A stretch of DNA of 64,000 bases from Elephas maximus indicus (taxonomy: Eukaryota > Chordata > Mammalia > Proboscidea > Elephantidae): positions 102,854,823 to 102,918,822 of the forward strand of contig NC_064822.1 in assembly GCF_024166365.1 (NCBI RefSeq), given 5' to 3'. Position numbers and translations under genes: made by a program. Numbering within the stretch: position 1 is the stretch's first letter; every line of letters begins with the position of its first letter. Below, piece after piece: positions 45,652-57,198 of this stretch. Under the pieces are notes generated by a model that saw nothing but the letters and a program-made list of their open reading frames with translations, did no database searches and was not told the origin of the DNA.

Positions 45652-45885
45652 CACTTTTAAGGACTTTGGAGTCATACGCTGTTGGCTTGGAGTCCCTGTT
45701 TCCCATCACTGATAATCTGAGAGACTTAAGGTATTCAATCTCTATGTTCCTCGTTTTCTCATCCATAAAGTGGGGATAATAATAGCACCTCTGCCATAGG
45801 GTTGTAAGGATTAAATGAAGTGTTTGGCACATAAGGCTGGGACCAGGGCCTCAATAAATGTTTAGCATTATAACTAATATTTTCA
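45652..45885 (+). repeat. MIR, nearly full length
   Basis: CACTTTTAAGGACTTTGGAG, CTCATCCATAAAGTGGGGAT, then GCACCTCTGCCATAGGGTTG and CAGGGCCTCAATAAATGTTT. Good coverage of the core and the 3' end. Confidence 0.87.
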
Positions 45886-46521
45886 GGAGAATAGAGCTCT
45901 AACTGCTAAATGGATGATGGATTTGAAGCCACTGTAAACCAGGCACGAGGAGGTAAGGGCTGAAATAGGGTGGAACCTGTCACAATGAAGGGATAAGCAC
46001 AGTTCAGAGATGCTGAATAATAACAGTGGTTCATTCACTCCTTCAACATTCACCCCTTCAGCTGGGCACCTGGGACACGTTATAAAGTCCCTCATGGGGT
46101 ACTGTCATGGGGTCTGTCATGGAGCTTACATTTTAGTGAGAGACAGACAAAACAAACAAGTGAATAATACAGTCAGATGTTGAGAGGTGTTCTGGAGAAG
46201 AAATGAAGGTAAGGAAGCTAAAAAAGGAAGCTAGGTAGTGATAATTGGGGTCTGGGAATGACATTTCACCAGAGCCCAGAGGAAGTAAGGGAGTGAGTCA
46301 GGAGGTTATCTAGGGGAAAAGCCCTCCAGTCATAGGAAACAGCAAGTAGGCCTGAGCTAAAAGCATGCTTCGTGTGTTAGACAAATACCAAGGAAGCCTG
46401 TGTGGCTGAGGCAGGAGGAGCCAGGGGAGGGTTAGTAGATGACGTTGGGGAGGTGGTGGGAAGACCATGCAGGGCCTTGTAGACTACTGTAGGCAATCAA
46501 TAGGTAATTGACCAGTAACGG

Positions 46522-46555
46522 CCTGATGCGAAACGGGGCCTGATGCGAAACGGGG
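46522..46555. repeat. Perfect 17-bp tandem duplication
   Basis: CCTGATGCGAAACGGGG occurs twice in a row. It holds two CpGs per unit and no known function. Confidence 0.95.
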
Positions 46556-47363
46556 CACAGGTAGGCAACGAAGAAGAGGTTCAAGAAGTGTCTGGAGAGA
46601 GCTCCTTAAGGGAACAAACACCACCCTCCCCCACCTCCCCTTCTTTCTTTTGTAACTTTCCACAGGCCCAAGACCAGACAAGGCACTCAGGGGGGTATTT
46701 GGGAGCAGAGGCTGAGTTATGATTGGGTCCAGGTCACCACCCTGAGGGACCACCTTCTCCCCCATTTGGTGACAAGATGGGGGCAAACTCAGGTAATTGG
46801 CAGTTATCTTTGACCACATTCAGGAATCAGAAGGAAAGGCCTTCCTCCTCATTCCAACCTCAAATGGCTGAAAAATCCTAATGATGCCTAGAAAAAATAT
46901 TAGAATTCAAGGATGTCCGAGAGACTACAGGGGGCTTTTCTAACCCAACACTGTAGTGTTTTACCAATACTGTGAAAGATTTTTGAGAAACTGGTGTTTT
47001 CTTGTGTTTTGTTTTATCGAGCAGGAGCTTTACGGGTAGAGCAATGGGAAGAGCTTCTTTGAGGTTGTATTTTCAGGAGAAGAGTGGTGGGGAGAGGGGC
47101 AAGAAGACAGGGGAGGCTGTTACCAGGGTGGGTTAGAAGTCCCGACTGGTGTGTTTGGCCTCAGGAGGGCTCTCTGGCAGGCTCCACAAACAGGTCTGGT
47201 TTTTAAAAGTGCCAGATAGCCACACATTTGCATGTTATTTGCGGTCCAGGCTTCAATTCCAGGTATGTGGAATGAAACGAATGAATGAACAGTATTCAGA
47301 CTCTTGGTGAAGGGGTGGACTCAGGAATCCAGACCACACTGAGGAGCCAATCACTGGTCCAGC

Positions 47364-47455
47364 TCAGATCAGGAGACACAGACAGAAACAGAACAAACAG
47401 TCAGATCAGGAGACACAGAGACAGAACAAACAGTCAGAGAGACAGTCAGAGAGAC
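47364..47455. repeat. Imperfect 37/33-bp tandem repeat, (CAGAGAGA)-rich
   Basis: TCAGATCAGGAGACACAGA begins two adjacent units at 47364 and 47401 (the second is 4 bp shorter), both ending GAACAAACAG. Two further TCAGAGAGACA units follow. Confidence 0.9.
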
Positions 47456-47871
47456 AAACACCATCAGATCTTTTTATCAGGGTGTTTCCAGCCAAAGCGA
47501 GGAAGAAAAATTCACAGTATTTTTAATAAATTCACTTCAAAATCTAGGGAGAGTCACAGATCGATGGGCAGATATCTGACTGATCTCCACCTCTGCCCCT
47601 CCATCCTCCACATCTAGCTTCGAACTGAGCATGTCCCTAGCAATCTGCTTTCCTGATAATGCGCCTTGCTTGGTGTCTGCTTGACGGTTTCCAACTTAGA
47701 CTGTAAGGTCCTTGAGGACAGGGTGACTTTTATTTCCTTGGTCAAACTATCTCTTCACCTTTCAAGACCCCCAAGGCCAGTGCCCAAACACATGCCTATT
47801 AAACATCTGGTAGAAGTGGCTCTTCTGGAAGTACAAGGCAAGACAAATGCCCTGAGGGAGCTTCTTATTGT

Positions 47872-48118
47872 AGCCCAGCCCTGCACCATCAGACTGTTGT
47901 GATCCATAGGGTTTCCATTGGCTGGTTTTGGTAAGTAGATTGCCAGGCTTTTCTTCCTGGTCTTAGTCTGGAAGCTCTGCTGAAACCTGTTGAGCATCAC
48001 AGCAACATGCAAGCCTCCACTGACAGAAGGGCAGTGGCTGCACATGAGGTGCATTGGCTGGGAATAGAACCTAGGAGTCTTGCATGGAAGGCAAGAATTC
48101 TGAACCACCACTGCCCTC
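47872..48118 (-). mobile_element. tRNA-Gly-headed SINE with RTE-like tail, copy 4
   Basis: Reverse: GATCCATAGGGTTTCCATTG, GTCTGGAAGCTCTGCTGAAA, CCTGTTGAGCATCACAGCAA, then GGCTGGGAATAGAACCTAGG and AAGAATTCTGAACCACCACT. The tRNA-Gly-like head lies at the right end with box B altered. Confidence 0.83.
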
Positions 48119-50615
48119 TCAGGGAGCTCAGTTCTGGTTAATAGGCAAGACCCAGAAAGCAGACAAAATAGACCATCTAAAGGACAAACCAGACAGCTAG
48201 GAACCCATAGTCTCAATCTATAAGAGAAGTAAAATATCACTGGAAAAAAATTTTTTTTTGATGGAGAAAACTGTTAACAGCCAGATGTGGTTAGAAAAAA
48301 ATACTTTGAGAAGCCCCTTGGACTAGAGGGTGAGCTCCTTGGAGGACATGCTAAGGGCAGGGTAGCACATAAGATTTGGGGGCAGAAATGAACTGTTCAG
48401 GACCACAAAGGAGGCTGCAGGTTGCCATGGCAGTCCTTCTCTTTCCTCACTCTGCGATGCTTTCTAAAAAATCCTTAGAGTTACCCTTACATCAATTCTG
48501 ACAGGCCAGAGGGAAGCAGCTTGCACTACTGGTGTGGAAAAAAAAAAAAAGCACCAAGTCATTGGCCTGCCTTCTGTGGCCGTGTCTCAGTCTATACTTG
48601 ATGTGAAAGATGGATTACAGTACAAATACCATGTGGAGTTGTATTCTTTTCTGATTATAAGAGCTGTACTGCAGATGGCCAGATAAGAGATTATAAAATA
48701 ATGTGGTCATGGAAGGTTTCAAGATGGGACATGGCTGTGTGTTCAGTAGCTTATTTGTGAAAGGAATAAAATTGTAACCTGAAAGAGAGACCTCCAGCAG
48801 ACTGAAGATGCTGTGCTCCTTGGGTGCCTCTGCCCCATACTTGCCTTTCCCAGCACCTGTGTTCTGTGAAGCGTGGAAGGACAACTTCCAGAAGTTAAGT
48901 AGTTGACGGCTACTCCTCAGCTTAGAATGGAGGTCTGTACCTGTGATCTGTCCCATTAGAAAAGAGTAAAACCAAACCAGCTGTTAACACCGGCCTTAAA
49001 CTATGAATCTCTACCTCAATTCCTATCCACAGCAGCATCGTGGGCTTCAACATCGTTTCAGAATCTTAGAGTTTGACAAGGCCTTACACATCTGATGCAA
49101 CCACTCACACAACTGGAACTATCCCTACCTGGCAGGGTAGAGGGGCAGCTTACACTAACATTTCAAGGTTCATATTCCAGCTCAGTCTCCTCGCTTCTCC
49201 TCTCTCCCCCAGAGAATACACACGCCAGTTCTCCCTTATCTTAATGGTGACCAGCATGATCTCCTACCCCAGCGGTCCCTCCCTTCTCCACCTTCACAGC
49301 TGGGAATGAGAGCTATATGATCCGTGATAGAAAGATGTTAGGATTCAACACAGTGAAGTAAGACACTGGACTTACAAGGATGCAGGGCTGAGCCTTACTT
49401 GTCCCTCCCAAAATTACAGAATGAATTTGAAGCTGTGGCTTAGATTGCTCCTGAGCAGGGAAATACGGCATGTTTCCCAGTGACTGCACACACAGTCCAA
49501 GTCAACAACGGGGCCTGATAGCCTTGTCTCCTCGTCTCTCTTGGGCATTGTGAACCCTCAGAGAGAAAGCATCATATTCCACTTCACCTTGACCCATCCA
49601 CGTGGAGGGAGGGAGAAGACAAACCCCAAGTGCTAGGCTCTATGATGAAAAGTCATCTCTCTTATTCCTGGAAAGACAGATTTAAGAGCTGGAGCAATTG
49701 CACAGGACTAGTGGTTGAAACATGAAAAACACAGGGGCTCTTAAGTCAATCCCCCTTCTCTCTACCCAGAAGAGCCTTTTATGGGCCATGTAAAACCAGG
49801 AGATGGAAAGACTATGTGATGGGATTGGTGGAAGTACTTTTCCAGGTTATCTGTTTTTCGGCTCCAGGAAAACTCTAACTTGAGGCTAACCTTGCTGGGA
49901 GCAGTGGGTAAAAGATGCTAGCATGATTACAGTGGCTAAAGAGGAGCTGAAGTAGGAAGCACCTCATGTAGAAGAGTCAATTTACCCAAAGTCTCCAGGA
50001 GGGATGAGGAAGTACTCTCACATTCAACCCTAGTCAGGATTCCTGGAAGCAACAGTGGGTCTCAGGCGACAAATGGGATGTAACTAGCCTCTGTTCCTAA
50101 GACCATGTGTTCTAAAATGGGCAGGAGCAGCCTGTCGGATTTTCTCTATACAGGACCCAGTATGAATGTGGCTTCTGTTGAAGGCTCTGTATCTGGCACT
50201 TAGTACTTACCATCTCTCAAGTGTATTCCTTTTTTAAGGAGAGGTAGGTGATTATGTTATGCCAGAGCACTGAGCACAGCGGGGAAGAGAAGATATAAGA
50301 ACAGTGATGGACTTACTTAGTTTAAGGCAGGTCAAACAAGATATTGATAACATGCCCTTTTTGCCAGTGATGAAGGTCCACTCCTAAATGAAGAAGGTAC
50401 ATCTCCATATGCCAGTCCTGCTCTCGTTGGCCAGCTCTCTAGAAAGAATAGCCCACTATATAAGCCCACTGTATTTTGTCCCCACTGGGCCACTGTGGGC
50501 CACATCCTAGGTCTCAGCTTGGCTTACTCCTACTACGTAGTCTTAGGATCAGTAATTCCTATCTTGTGTAAAACTGCACTGGTCAGAAAGGGGACCGAGT
50601 TCAGAGAGGATCAAT
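48119..50615. other. SENP1 downstream flank
   Basis: Unique-looking sequence with a poly(T) stretch near 48252 and a poly(A) run at 48538-48550. No gene and no recognised repeat. The absence of recent SINEs for 2.5 kb before the 3' UTR is notable but may be chance. Confidence 0.5.
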
Positions 50616-50619
50616 AATT

Positions 50620-52658
50620 TCTTATATATTTTTCAATATTTTGTTGCATTGTTTCATTTTCTGCTGTACATGGCAATAAATACTTGTTGCTTTGGTCTGT
50701 ACAAAGTCTGTGAGAAAGGTATGACAGGTGTCATCTAAATGGATAAACAATAAAATAAATACACAAAACAATCTTGTTCTGAGTCCCCCAGACAATGGTG
50801 GGAGAGCCTGAAAAAAAAAAAAAAAAAGACTCAGGCCTTCTAACTCATAGTCCAAATCTATACCATATTACCACCTTTCAAGCTGTCACTTAAACAGTGA
50901 GTATCAAGCATCAGACAATGTCCAGGAGCCTACAATCAGTCTGCATGACTAGAGCTTTCTAAAGCAGAATGTGAAGGTCCCAGCAACTCATATATAGAAA
51001 GCTATTTATTTCCTATAGAAAACACACACACACTAAAAAAAAAAAAAAAAAAAAAGAGTGAGAAAGAAAATAAATAAAAAGATGGTCTTCCCCCCAAAAG
51101 GCAGACAGTTACGAAAAAAGGTAGGACATTTAGTTGCTGGAGTGGAAACATTAACATTCAGTTAACAATGGAATATTTAAAAAAAATAGTTTTCTTTTCA
51201 AACTGTAACCTGTGGTAAAACATAGAAAAATGTACTAAACGAGCTTGGTATAAAACAGAGTAAAATTTCCAAATAAGCCCAAGGAGAATGCACAATGCTG
51301 GGAACGATGGGGTACGAGGGAAGAGGAGAAAATATTTCATACAAAACTACCTATTACAATACAGAAAAAAGTATAAAACGTTCCTGTTCTGGAACTTAGG
51401 TACAAAATGACACTGGCATTGGATCATTTTCACTATCTAAGCCTGAGGAACTCTCAGAGGGTGGGAGCAGATGCTGGAAGGAACAAAAGAAATAGCAGTT
51501 TTTAATCTCAAGTTCATTAGTCCAAACTCCACCCATTTTCCAGTTGAAAATCTCGCGTCACTCTGTAACCTTACCCCTAAGCCACAGTTCATCCAGGCCT
51601 TCAAAGATTCTGTTAGGAAGTCCACAAACGCCCTCCACATAGGGGCTGGGATCTGTGTGTGCTGGAGCTAAATTTGGAAAATGGAAATAAGTCTACAGTC
51701 TAAAATGATGAACACACTCAGCCTTTAGGAAAAAAAAAATAGCATATCCTTGTAAAATATATATATTAAATTCTCTGTGGTTAGAAACATATTTAAACTA
51801 ACTAGCCACAGACCAAACTAGACCTGCATTCATCCAATGTTGAATTTTATGCTAAAGACTGAGGTCCTTTTTCTTCTTGGTCAGAAGTAGGCAGCAGTCA
51901 AAGTGGTGCTTTGTTGCTCCACCAAACCACTCCCTGGGTGGGTCTTTCCCGTATCATGTGTTGCTAGCACATGCAAACCCCTGTTTTAAAGCAGAGGACT
52001 GCCTGAGACTTTGGGGCCCAACCAGGACCCAAGTGCTATGTCTCGGGATGGGAGAGGGCTAAGGATGATAAAACAGCCTTGTACAGAAGCGGATGGACTT
52101 CACATAGGGGCATATAAAAAGTCCTGGAGGAGGAGACTTAGGCATGTGCCCCAAAGTCCAGTTTACAGTCACATTCCTGACTACACATCTTGAAAATCAC
52201 ATGTGTATGTATGTGTGCGTGTATATGCTGGTGGTGGTTTTTATCCCTACCTTTCTGCCCATGCCCTTTCCTAGCTCTCAGTAAGGCCTAACAAGCGTTT
52301 ATATGAAACCAAGATTCTTTCCAAGCTTCTCTCAGTCCCCTTATTAGGGAGGGACTGAGTGAGGTTGGAGCCCTTTGAAAACAAGATGGCAGAACTGAAG
52401 AAGTGAAAAACAGTCTTTCTCTTCAGCTTAGGGATGTCCCTCACCCCTTTCACAGCACCAAAGTTGCTTTGCAAAAATAGTATCTGAGATACAAAAGGAA
52501 AGGCAGATGTGCTTGTGAATGCGTCTCGCCAAGGCCTGGTCCAGCATCAAGGGCTTTACAAGAACAGAGGGTTGGGAGCAGCTGTTTCCAAGGTCTCTAG
52601 CTGTAGATAACAAAGAGCTGGTCCCCGTCGAGGTCAATGTCTGTGGCTGACACAGTCT
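50620..52658 (-). other. SENP1: SENP1 3' UTR (approximate)
   Basis: Sequence downstream of the SENP1 stop codon, read on the minus strand. A canonical AATAAA lies at 51010-51005 (proximal candidate). A more distal end near 50.62 kb is suggested by an AU-rich segment with ATTTA motifs at about 50680-50765 and variant A/U-rich signals near 50625-50640; it would give the roughly 2-kb UTR I expect for this gene. No SINE interrupts it. Poly(A) runs on the plus strand at 50811-50827 and 51034-51055 would be poly(U) tracts in the mRNA. The true cleavage site is not visible. Confidence 0.55.
51005..51010 (-). terminator. SENP1: Candidate proximal poly(A) signal of SENP1
   Basis: AATAAA on the minus strand, about 1.65 kb after the stop codon. 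It is the only canonical hexamer found between the stop and about 50.77 kb, and would give a shorter alternative UTR that lacks the AU-rich elements further on. Confidence 0.45.
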
Positions 52659-52721
52659 TCACAAGAGCTTTCGGTGGAGGATCTCCCAGACCATTCGCTT
52701 CCGGAAGTACGGCATGTGTTG
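52659..52721 (-). CDS. SENP1: SENP1 last coding exon (C-terminal 20 residues)
   Basis: After the acceptor TCCCCACAG the codons read [20 protein letters not shown] and stop at TGA (52661-52659). This is the conserved C-terminal helix of the sentrin/SUMO-specific protease 1 catalytic domain. It starts in phase 0 after the preceding exon's NFTQ. Twenty codons plus stop fill 63 bases. The sequence is as I recall it in human, with no change. The exon is followed by the 3' UTR. Confidence 0.97.
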
Positions 52722-53723
52722 CTGTGGGGACACAAAGACTCCAATGATTTTTATTTCTTTTATCCAGACCAAGTCACAAAGAACAGACCCATCCCCATAC
52801 TCTTTCCCTCTCAGAGGTTTTCAACTAAAATAGTCTCCATTGCATTTCTGGTCTTTCAAATGGTTCATTCTTGATTACATATGGCTTTTTTCTTTCCGCT
52901 GTTTTTTCCTACTCAACTCCTTAAAATACTGTTGCAGCCTTAGAAGTTTTATTGGGCATGGCCAGGAGTCCCCAGACTATAACCAGATGTCTCCAAGAAT
53001 TTTGAGAATAGCATTTATCAAGAACTCCATGTTAACTTTTAAGGGGTTATCTAAGGCCCGAAATAAAAACTCACTTTTTATGAGAACTGCAAAATTCAAC
53101 CCACCTGGTCTAGATAGATAACGGTTATGGTGGGAAAACTTGGTAAAGCCATTGATTCAAAGAGCAGAGTTAAGTGAAGAACACAGCAAAATAAGTCATG
53201 AGCTCTTAGTTTCACAACCTGCTTTGGTGTCTGAGGGACCACATGGATGGAAATGACCAATCACACACTAAGAGAAGACAGATCAGCTGTATCAAAAAAT
53301 GGGGGAGGAAGGAGGAGGGTGTAACAAATTATACTGGGAGATCAAGAGGTGTCCTCTGTTCCAACCTGACTGCTAACCAAACAGGGAAACTAAAAAACAT
53401 TTGTTTTGGTCTGTTTTCCGTTTTTTAGAGAATTTGAGGTAGGTTACAGATGGACAGTTCCTAGAAGAAGTTTCGGCTGTTGACCAGAATTCCTTGACTA
53501 TAGGATTATGTGATATATGGTAATCCAAGATGTGGTCTATCACTATCCTTTTTTTTTCTTGTGATATGTCACAAGCAGTAACCACCAGTGTTATGATTTG
53601 TAGGCCGAATCACGCTAAAGGTCAGGGCAGAGCTCTCTAAGCAGAGCAAGTAGAAAGAAAACACCCACTGAGCGGCCTGGAGACAAGGCGGTCACCAAGT
53701 TCCTTGCTCAAGGCCCAGCTCAC
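52722..53723 (-). other. SENP1: SENP1 last intron
   Basis: 1002 bp, GTGAGC donor at 53723 and CACAG acceptor ending at 52722. I recognise no SINE or LINE in it. Confidence 0.92.
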
Positions 53724-53819
53724 CTGTGTGAAGTTGATTGGTCTGTCTTTGGTAATGCAGTCAGCATATTTGCAAGCGAACATCCCACAGTCACTACCAT
53801 TCATCTGCTGTGGAATTTC
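53724..53819 (-). CDS. SENP1: SENP1 exon with catalytic cysteine
   Basis: 96 bp, 32 codons, phase 0 at both ends: [20 protein letters not shown], then [12 protein letters not shown]. The catalytic Cys of this clan CE (C48/ULP) protease is in NGSDCGMF, codon 53789-53787. Counting from the C-terminus it is residue 603 of a 644-residue protein, the known position in human SENP1. The upstream Gln of the QQMNGSDC motif, which helps form the oxyanion hole, is present. SENP1 matures SUMO precursors and removes SUMO from nuclear targets. Intact and under clear conservation. Confidence 0.98.
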
Positions 53820-54244
53820 CTGAAAGACCAATAACAACAAAGAGGTCACATCTTTCCAAGTGCTTTCCTTCTTATTAGATTATAAATAAGAACTAAGGGA
53901 TATAAACTTTACAAGTTTCCCTAAACTTTGAACAGATGGCCCTGGTGCCACTCAGGACAATGGAGTCTCAGAGAAAAAATACAGCATCTCAGTTAGGCCT
54001 GTGTACTTCATATTAATCACACAGGATAATATCTTAGGCTACCATGGCATCTAAGGGTGTAAAAACTTGTCCCTTGCTGAAAGGCCAATCAACAAACTTT
54101 TCTCACTGGAGTGAAATGCTTAGCAAAATACCTGGGCATTTGAAAACCAAGCTCTACGTAAGAAACATCACCAGCTTTCCCACAAATAGCTTAATATATC
54201 TTCCTCGAGGAACCAACAACCAAACTGAGGAGGGCTAGACACTA

Positions 54245-56217
54245 AGATAGAAGGTTCTTACCAAAAGAGTAAAAAGAGAACCTACAGACTGGGAAAAAAA
54301 TCTTTGGCAATGACATACCTGACAAGGGTCCAATCTCTAAAGTATACAGAAAACTTCAACAACTCAACAACAAAAAGACAAACAATCCAATCAAAAGATG
54401 GGCAAAGGACATGAACAGACACTTCACCAAAGAGAACACTCAGGTGGCCAACAAATACATGAAAAGATGCTTGCCATTAGAGAGATGCAAATCAAAACTA
54501 TAAATGAGATACCACCTCACTCCTACAAAAATGACACTGATCAGAAAAACAAAACAAATGCTGGTGAGGTTGTGTGTGGAGAGACTGGAACTTTTATACA
54601 TTGCTGGTGGGACTGGAAAATGGTACAACCACTATGGAAAATGGTATGGTGCTTCCTCAAAAAGTTAGCAATAGAAATACCTTATGATCCAGCAATTTCA
54701 CTCGTATGTATATATCCAAGAGATAAAGAATCAATGACACGAACAGACACATACACACCTATGTTCACTGAGGCATTACTCACAATAGCAAAAAGATGGA
54801 AACAACTTAAGTGGCCATCAACGGATGAATGGATAAACTGGTACACACATGCAATGGAATACTATGCAACATTAAAGAATAATGAGGAGTCCACAAAACA
54901 TCTTATAACATGGATGAATCTGGAAGATATTATGCTGAGTAAAATAAGTCTGTCACAAAAGGAGAAATATCATTTGGTCCCATTATTACAAAAAGTCAAG
55001 AACAGATACACATATAGAAAGCAACATTCTTTGGAGGGAAAATCACTTTCTAGACAGTAGACACTTGTTATTTTTGGAGATGGGTAAGGCAATACCAAAT
55101 ATAGGTGAAGTCTACACAATCTGACCAAGGTAAATGAAGACACTAAGAAGTACACAAGAAAAAGGTATAATTTTGATAAACGTTACAACATACACAATTC
55201 TGTAGCAAAAGTAATAACAACCAAAACATATGTGTGGTTACACAGACAGATAGGCATGCACACATGTGTACAGGAAGGCACATGCAAGTACGTGCATGTG
55301 CATGTATAGATGTATCTGTAGGCGTATGTATACGCGTTTGTGTGTGCTGCATATATAGCCATATATGTAATAAAGCACATACAGGACACAGTTACAGAGA
55401 TTTCTTAGACATATCCAAACAACTTTTGGGAGTGGTTTACTGAGTTCAAAAACTTAGGACCATAGTCTCCTGGGACAACTTAGTCACTTGGCATAACATA
55501 GTTCATAAAGATAATGTTCTACATCCTAGTTTGATGAGTAGTGTCTGAGATCTTAAAAGCCTGCAAGTGGCCATCTAAGATACAAATATGGGTCTCTAAT
55601 CGTCTGGAGTAAAAGAGGATGAAAGAAACCAAAGGCTTAAAGAAGAAACTAGTCCACAGGTCTAACAGCCCACATGAACCACGGCCTCCTCTAACCTGAG
55701 ACTAGAAAAACTAGATGGTGCCTGGCTACCACTACCTACTGTTCTAACCAGGGACACAACAAAGTCCCAGATGGAATAAGAGAAAAATGTAGAATAAAAA
55801 TCAAATTCCTAAAGAAGGCCAGACCTACTAGATTGATAGAGATTAGAAGAAGACCCAAGAATAATGTCCTGAGATACCCTTTGAACTTGGAACTGAAGCT
55901 ATTTCTGGAGGTCACCTTTTAACCAAATAATAGACTAGTTATAAAATAAACAGTATCACCCATGAATAATGTGCTCCCTCAAACAATCAGCTGTATGAAA
56001 CCAAACAGTCAACATTTACCCAAAAGCAAAGATGAGAAGAAAAGGAGGGAATGGAAGGTAGATCAGAGGAAACAGAACAAACAGAATGGAAATGAGAATG
56101 CTGACACATCGTGAAAATTGTAACCAATGTCATGGAACAACTTGTATAAAAATTGTTAAATGGGAATCTAATTTGCCATGTAAAAACTTTCATCTAAAAC
56201 ACTAAAAAAAAAAAAAA
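54245..56217 (+). mobile_element. Old L1, 5'-truncated, antisense in a SENP1 intron
   Basis: ORF2 codons run from about 54265, in a frame with early disruptions, then are open to about 55060 (IHCWWDWKMVQPLWKMVWCF, then WKQLKWPSTDEW). The first cysteine of the C-terminal motif is lost. A 3' UTR of about 1.15 kb follows, including a TG/CA alternating stretch at 55230-55370, ending in 16 A. Possible target duplication: AAGGTTCT (54251-54258) versus AAAGTTCT (56217-56224), weak. It is older than the L1s at 16.4 and 32.7 kb. Confidence 0.88.
55228..55370. repeat. TG/CA-rich alternating purine-pyrimidine stretch
   Basis: It has GTACGTGCATGTGCATGTAT, CGTATGTATACGCGTTTGTG and CATATATAGCCATATATG. Alternation is imperfect but long, with little GG or CC. 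It lies in the L1 3' UTR, so it may be an L1 microsatellite expansion. Confidence 0.7.
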
Positions 56218-56300
56218 AGTTCTGGGAATCAAGCAGTAAAACCCTTTACTTCTCAAATACCCGAATCTCAGGATTTCCACCTCATCAAGATGAAACGTAC

Positions 56301-56385
56301 CTGGCTTTTCTTGCTGAAGAGCTGCCAGCCATTGGTGTCAAACACTTCCCTTTTCTTGTCAAAGCTTTCTTGCTTCAGGTACTGT
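56301..56385 (-). CDS. SENP1: SENP1 exon (QYLKQES to KKSQ)
   Basis: 85 bp. The first base A completes a split Leu codon (TT|A), then 28 codons read [20 protein letters not shown], then QLFSKKSQ. It ends phase 0 at CAG with donor GTACG. Two AG acceptors are near (ending at 56386 and 56382); only the first keeps the frame. Compared with the human protein as I remember it, F for I and EV for KE are substitutions in a surface loop. The segment joins the catalytic Asp exon to the Cys exon. Confidence 0.96.
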
Positions 56386-56849
56386 CTAAAGGTATTGAGA
56401 GAGAACAAGATGAGCTATGGGGAAATTTGATGACAGCTGCCACCCTAAGAATGGGACTGACAATCCCCAATTAGGAAGAGTTTCATCTGCTCCTCTGAAG
56501 AAAACAGTCTATTACACTGGGTGGAGAATCCTGGGTCTGCTAAGCTCCCTCAGGAGCTGAGCTTGCTTTACTGCCCCTACAATTAATGCCCACTCTATTG
56601 ACCTTTTTTTTCTATTGACCCAAGAGGAACAGGATAGCTGTGTCTGATACTCAGGCTCCCTCTACCTACTGTTCCTCCTCAGGAATAAGTTTTTAGTTTT
56701 TCCTTGGTTTATATGGTCCTTTAGAACTCAACCTAATGGAAGAATGTTTTTCCAGCAATATCAAGGTATTTATTTACCATTGTTGGGCATGATTCTCCCG
56801 TGTGAAAATTCAATCCAAATCAACAACTTATGGAGTGTACACCTCATCT

Positions 56850-57011
56850 TGGAGTCCTGATGGCGTAGTGGGTTAAGAGCTACAGCTGCTAATCAAAAGG
56901 TCGGCAGTTCAAATCCACTTGCTGCTCCTTGGAAACCCTATGGGGCAGTTCTACTCTGTCCTATAGGGTCACTGAGTAGGAATTGACTCAGTGGCCACAG
57001 GTTTGGTTTTT
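56850..57011 (+). mobile_element. AfroSINE, first of a nested tandem pair
   Basis: Short variant: TGGAGTCCTGATGGCGTAGT to GGTTTGGTTTTTTGG. Its left target sequence ACACCTCATCT (56839-56849) recurs at 57018-57028 and, as ATACCTCATAT, at 57199-57209. Confidence 0.93.
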
Positions 57012-57028
57012 TGGCTTACACCTCATAT

Positions 57029-57198
57029 TGGAGCTCTAGTGGCACAGTGGTTAAGAGCTCAGCTGCTAACCAAAAGGTCGGCAGTTCAAATTCACCAGCT
57101 GCTCCTTGGAAACCCTATAGGACAGTTCTACTCTGTCCTATAGGGTCGCTATGAGTCGCAATCAACTCAACACCAACGAGTTTGGTTTGGTTTTGGTT
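57029..57198 (+). mobile_element. AfroSINE, second of a nested tandem pair
   Basis: Close to consensus: GGAGCTCTAGTGGCACAGTG to CGAGTTTGGTTTGGTTTTGG. It lies between the second and third copies of the ACACCTCAT target, so the second SINE used the same site as the first. Confidence 0.94.

Larger units (their letters stand above)
45886..47870. other. Intergenic sequence with two short tandem duplications
   Basis: A perfect 17-bp doublet lies at 46522-46555 and an imperfect 37-bp doublet plus 12-bp units at 47364-47455. An L2-like 3'-end phrase, GACTGTAAGGTCCTTGAGGA, is at 47699-47718. No exon was recognised. Confidence 0.5.
53820..56300 (-). other. SENP1: SENP1 intron carrying an antisense L1
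   Basis: 2481 bp with a GTACG donor at 56300 and a TTCAG acceptor at 53820. Most of it (54245-56217) is an L1 inserted opposite to transcription, ending about 80 bp from the donor. Confidence 0.92.

Noticed and set aside
47364..47455. A CRISPR-like or structured repeat array
   Set aside because: Two imperfect adjacent units without spacers, in a mammalian genome. It is an ordinary tandem duplication.
54398..55060. A 220-codon frame in the SENP1 intron as a host gene
   Set aside because: It is the C-terminal part of L1 ORF2, with a lost cysteine and disruptions upstream, in a transposon antisense to SENP1.
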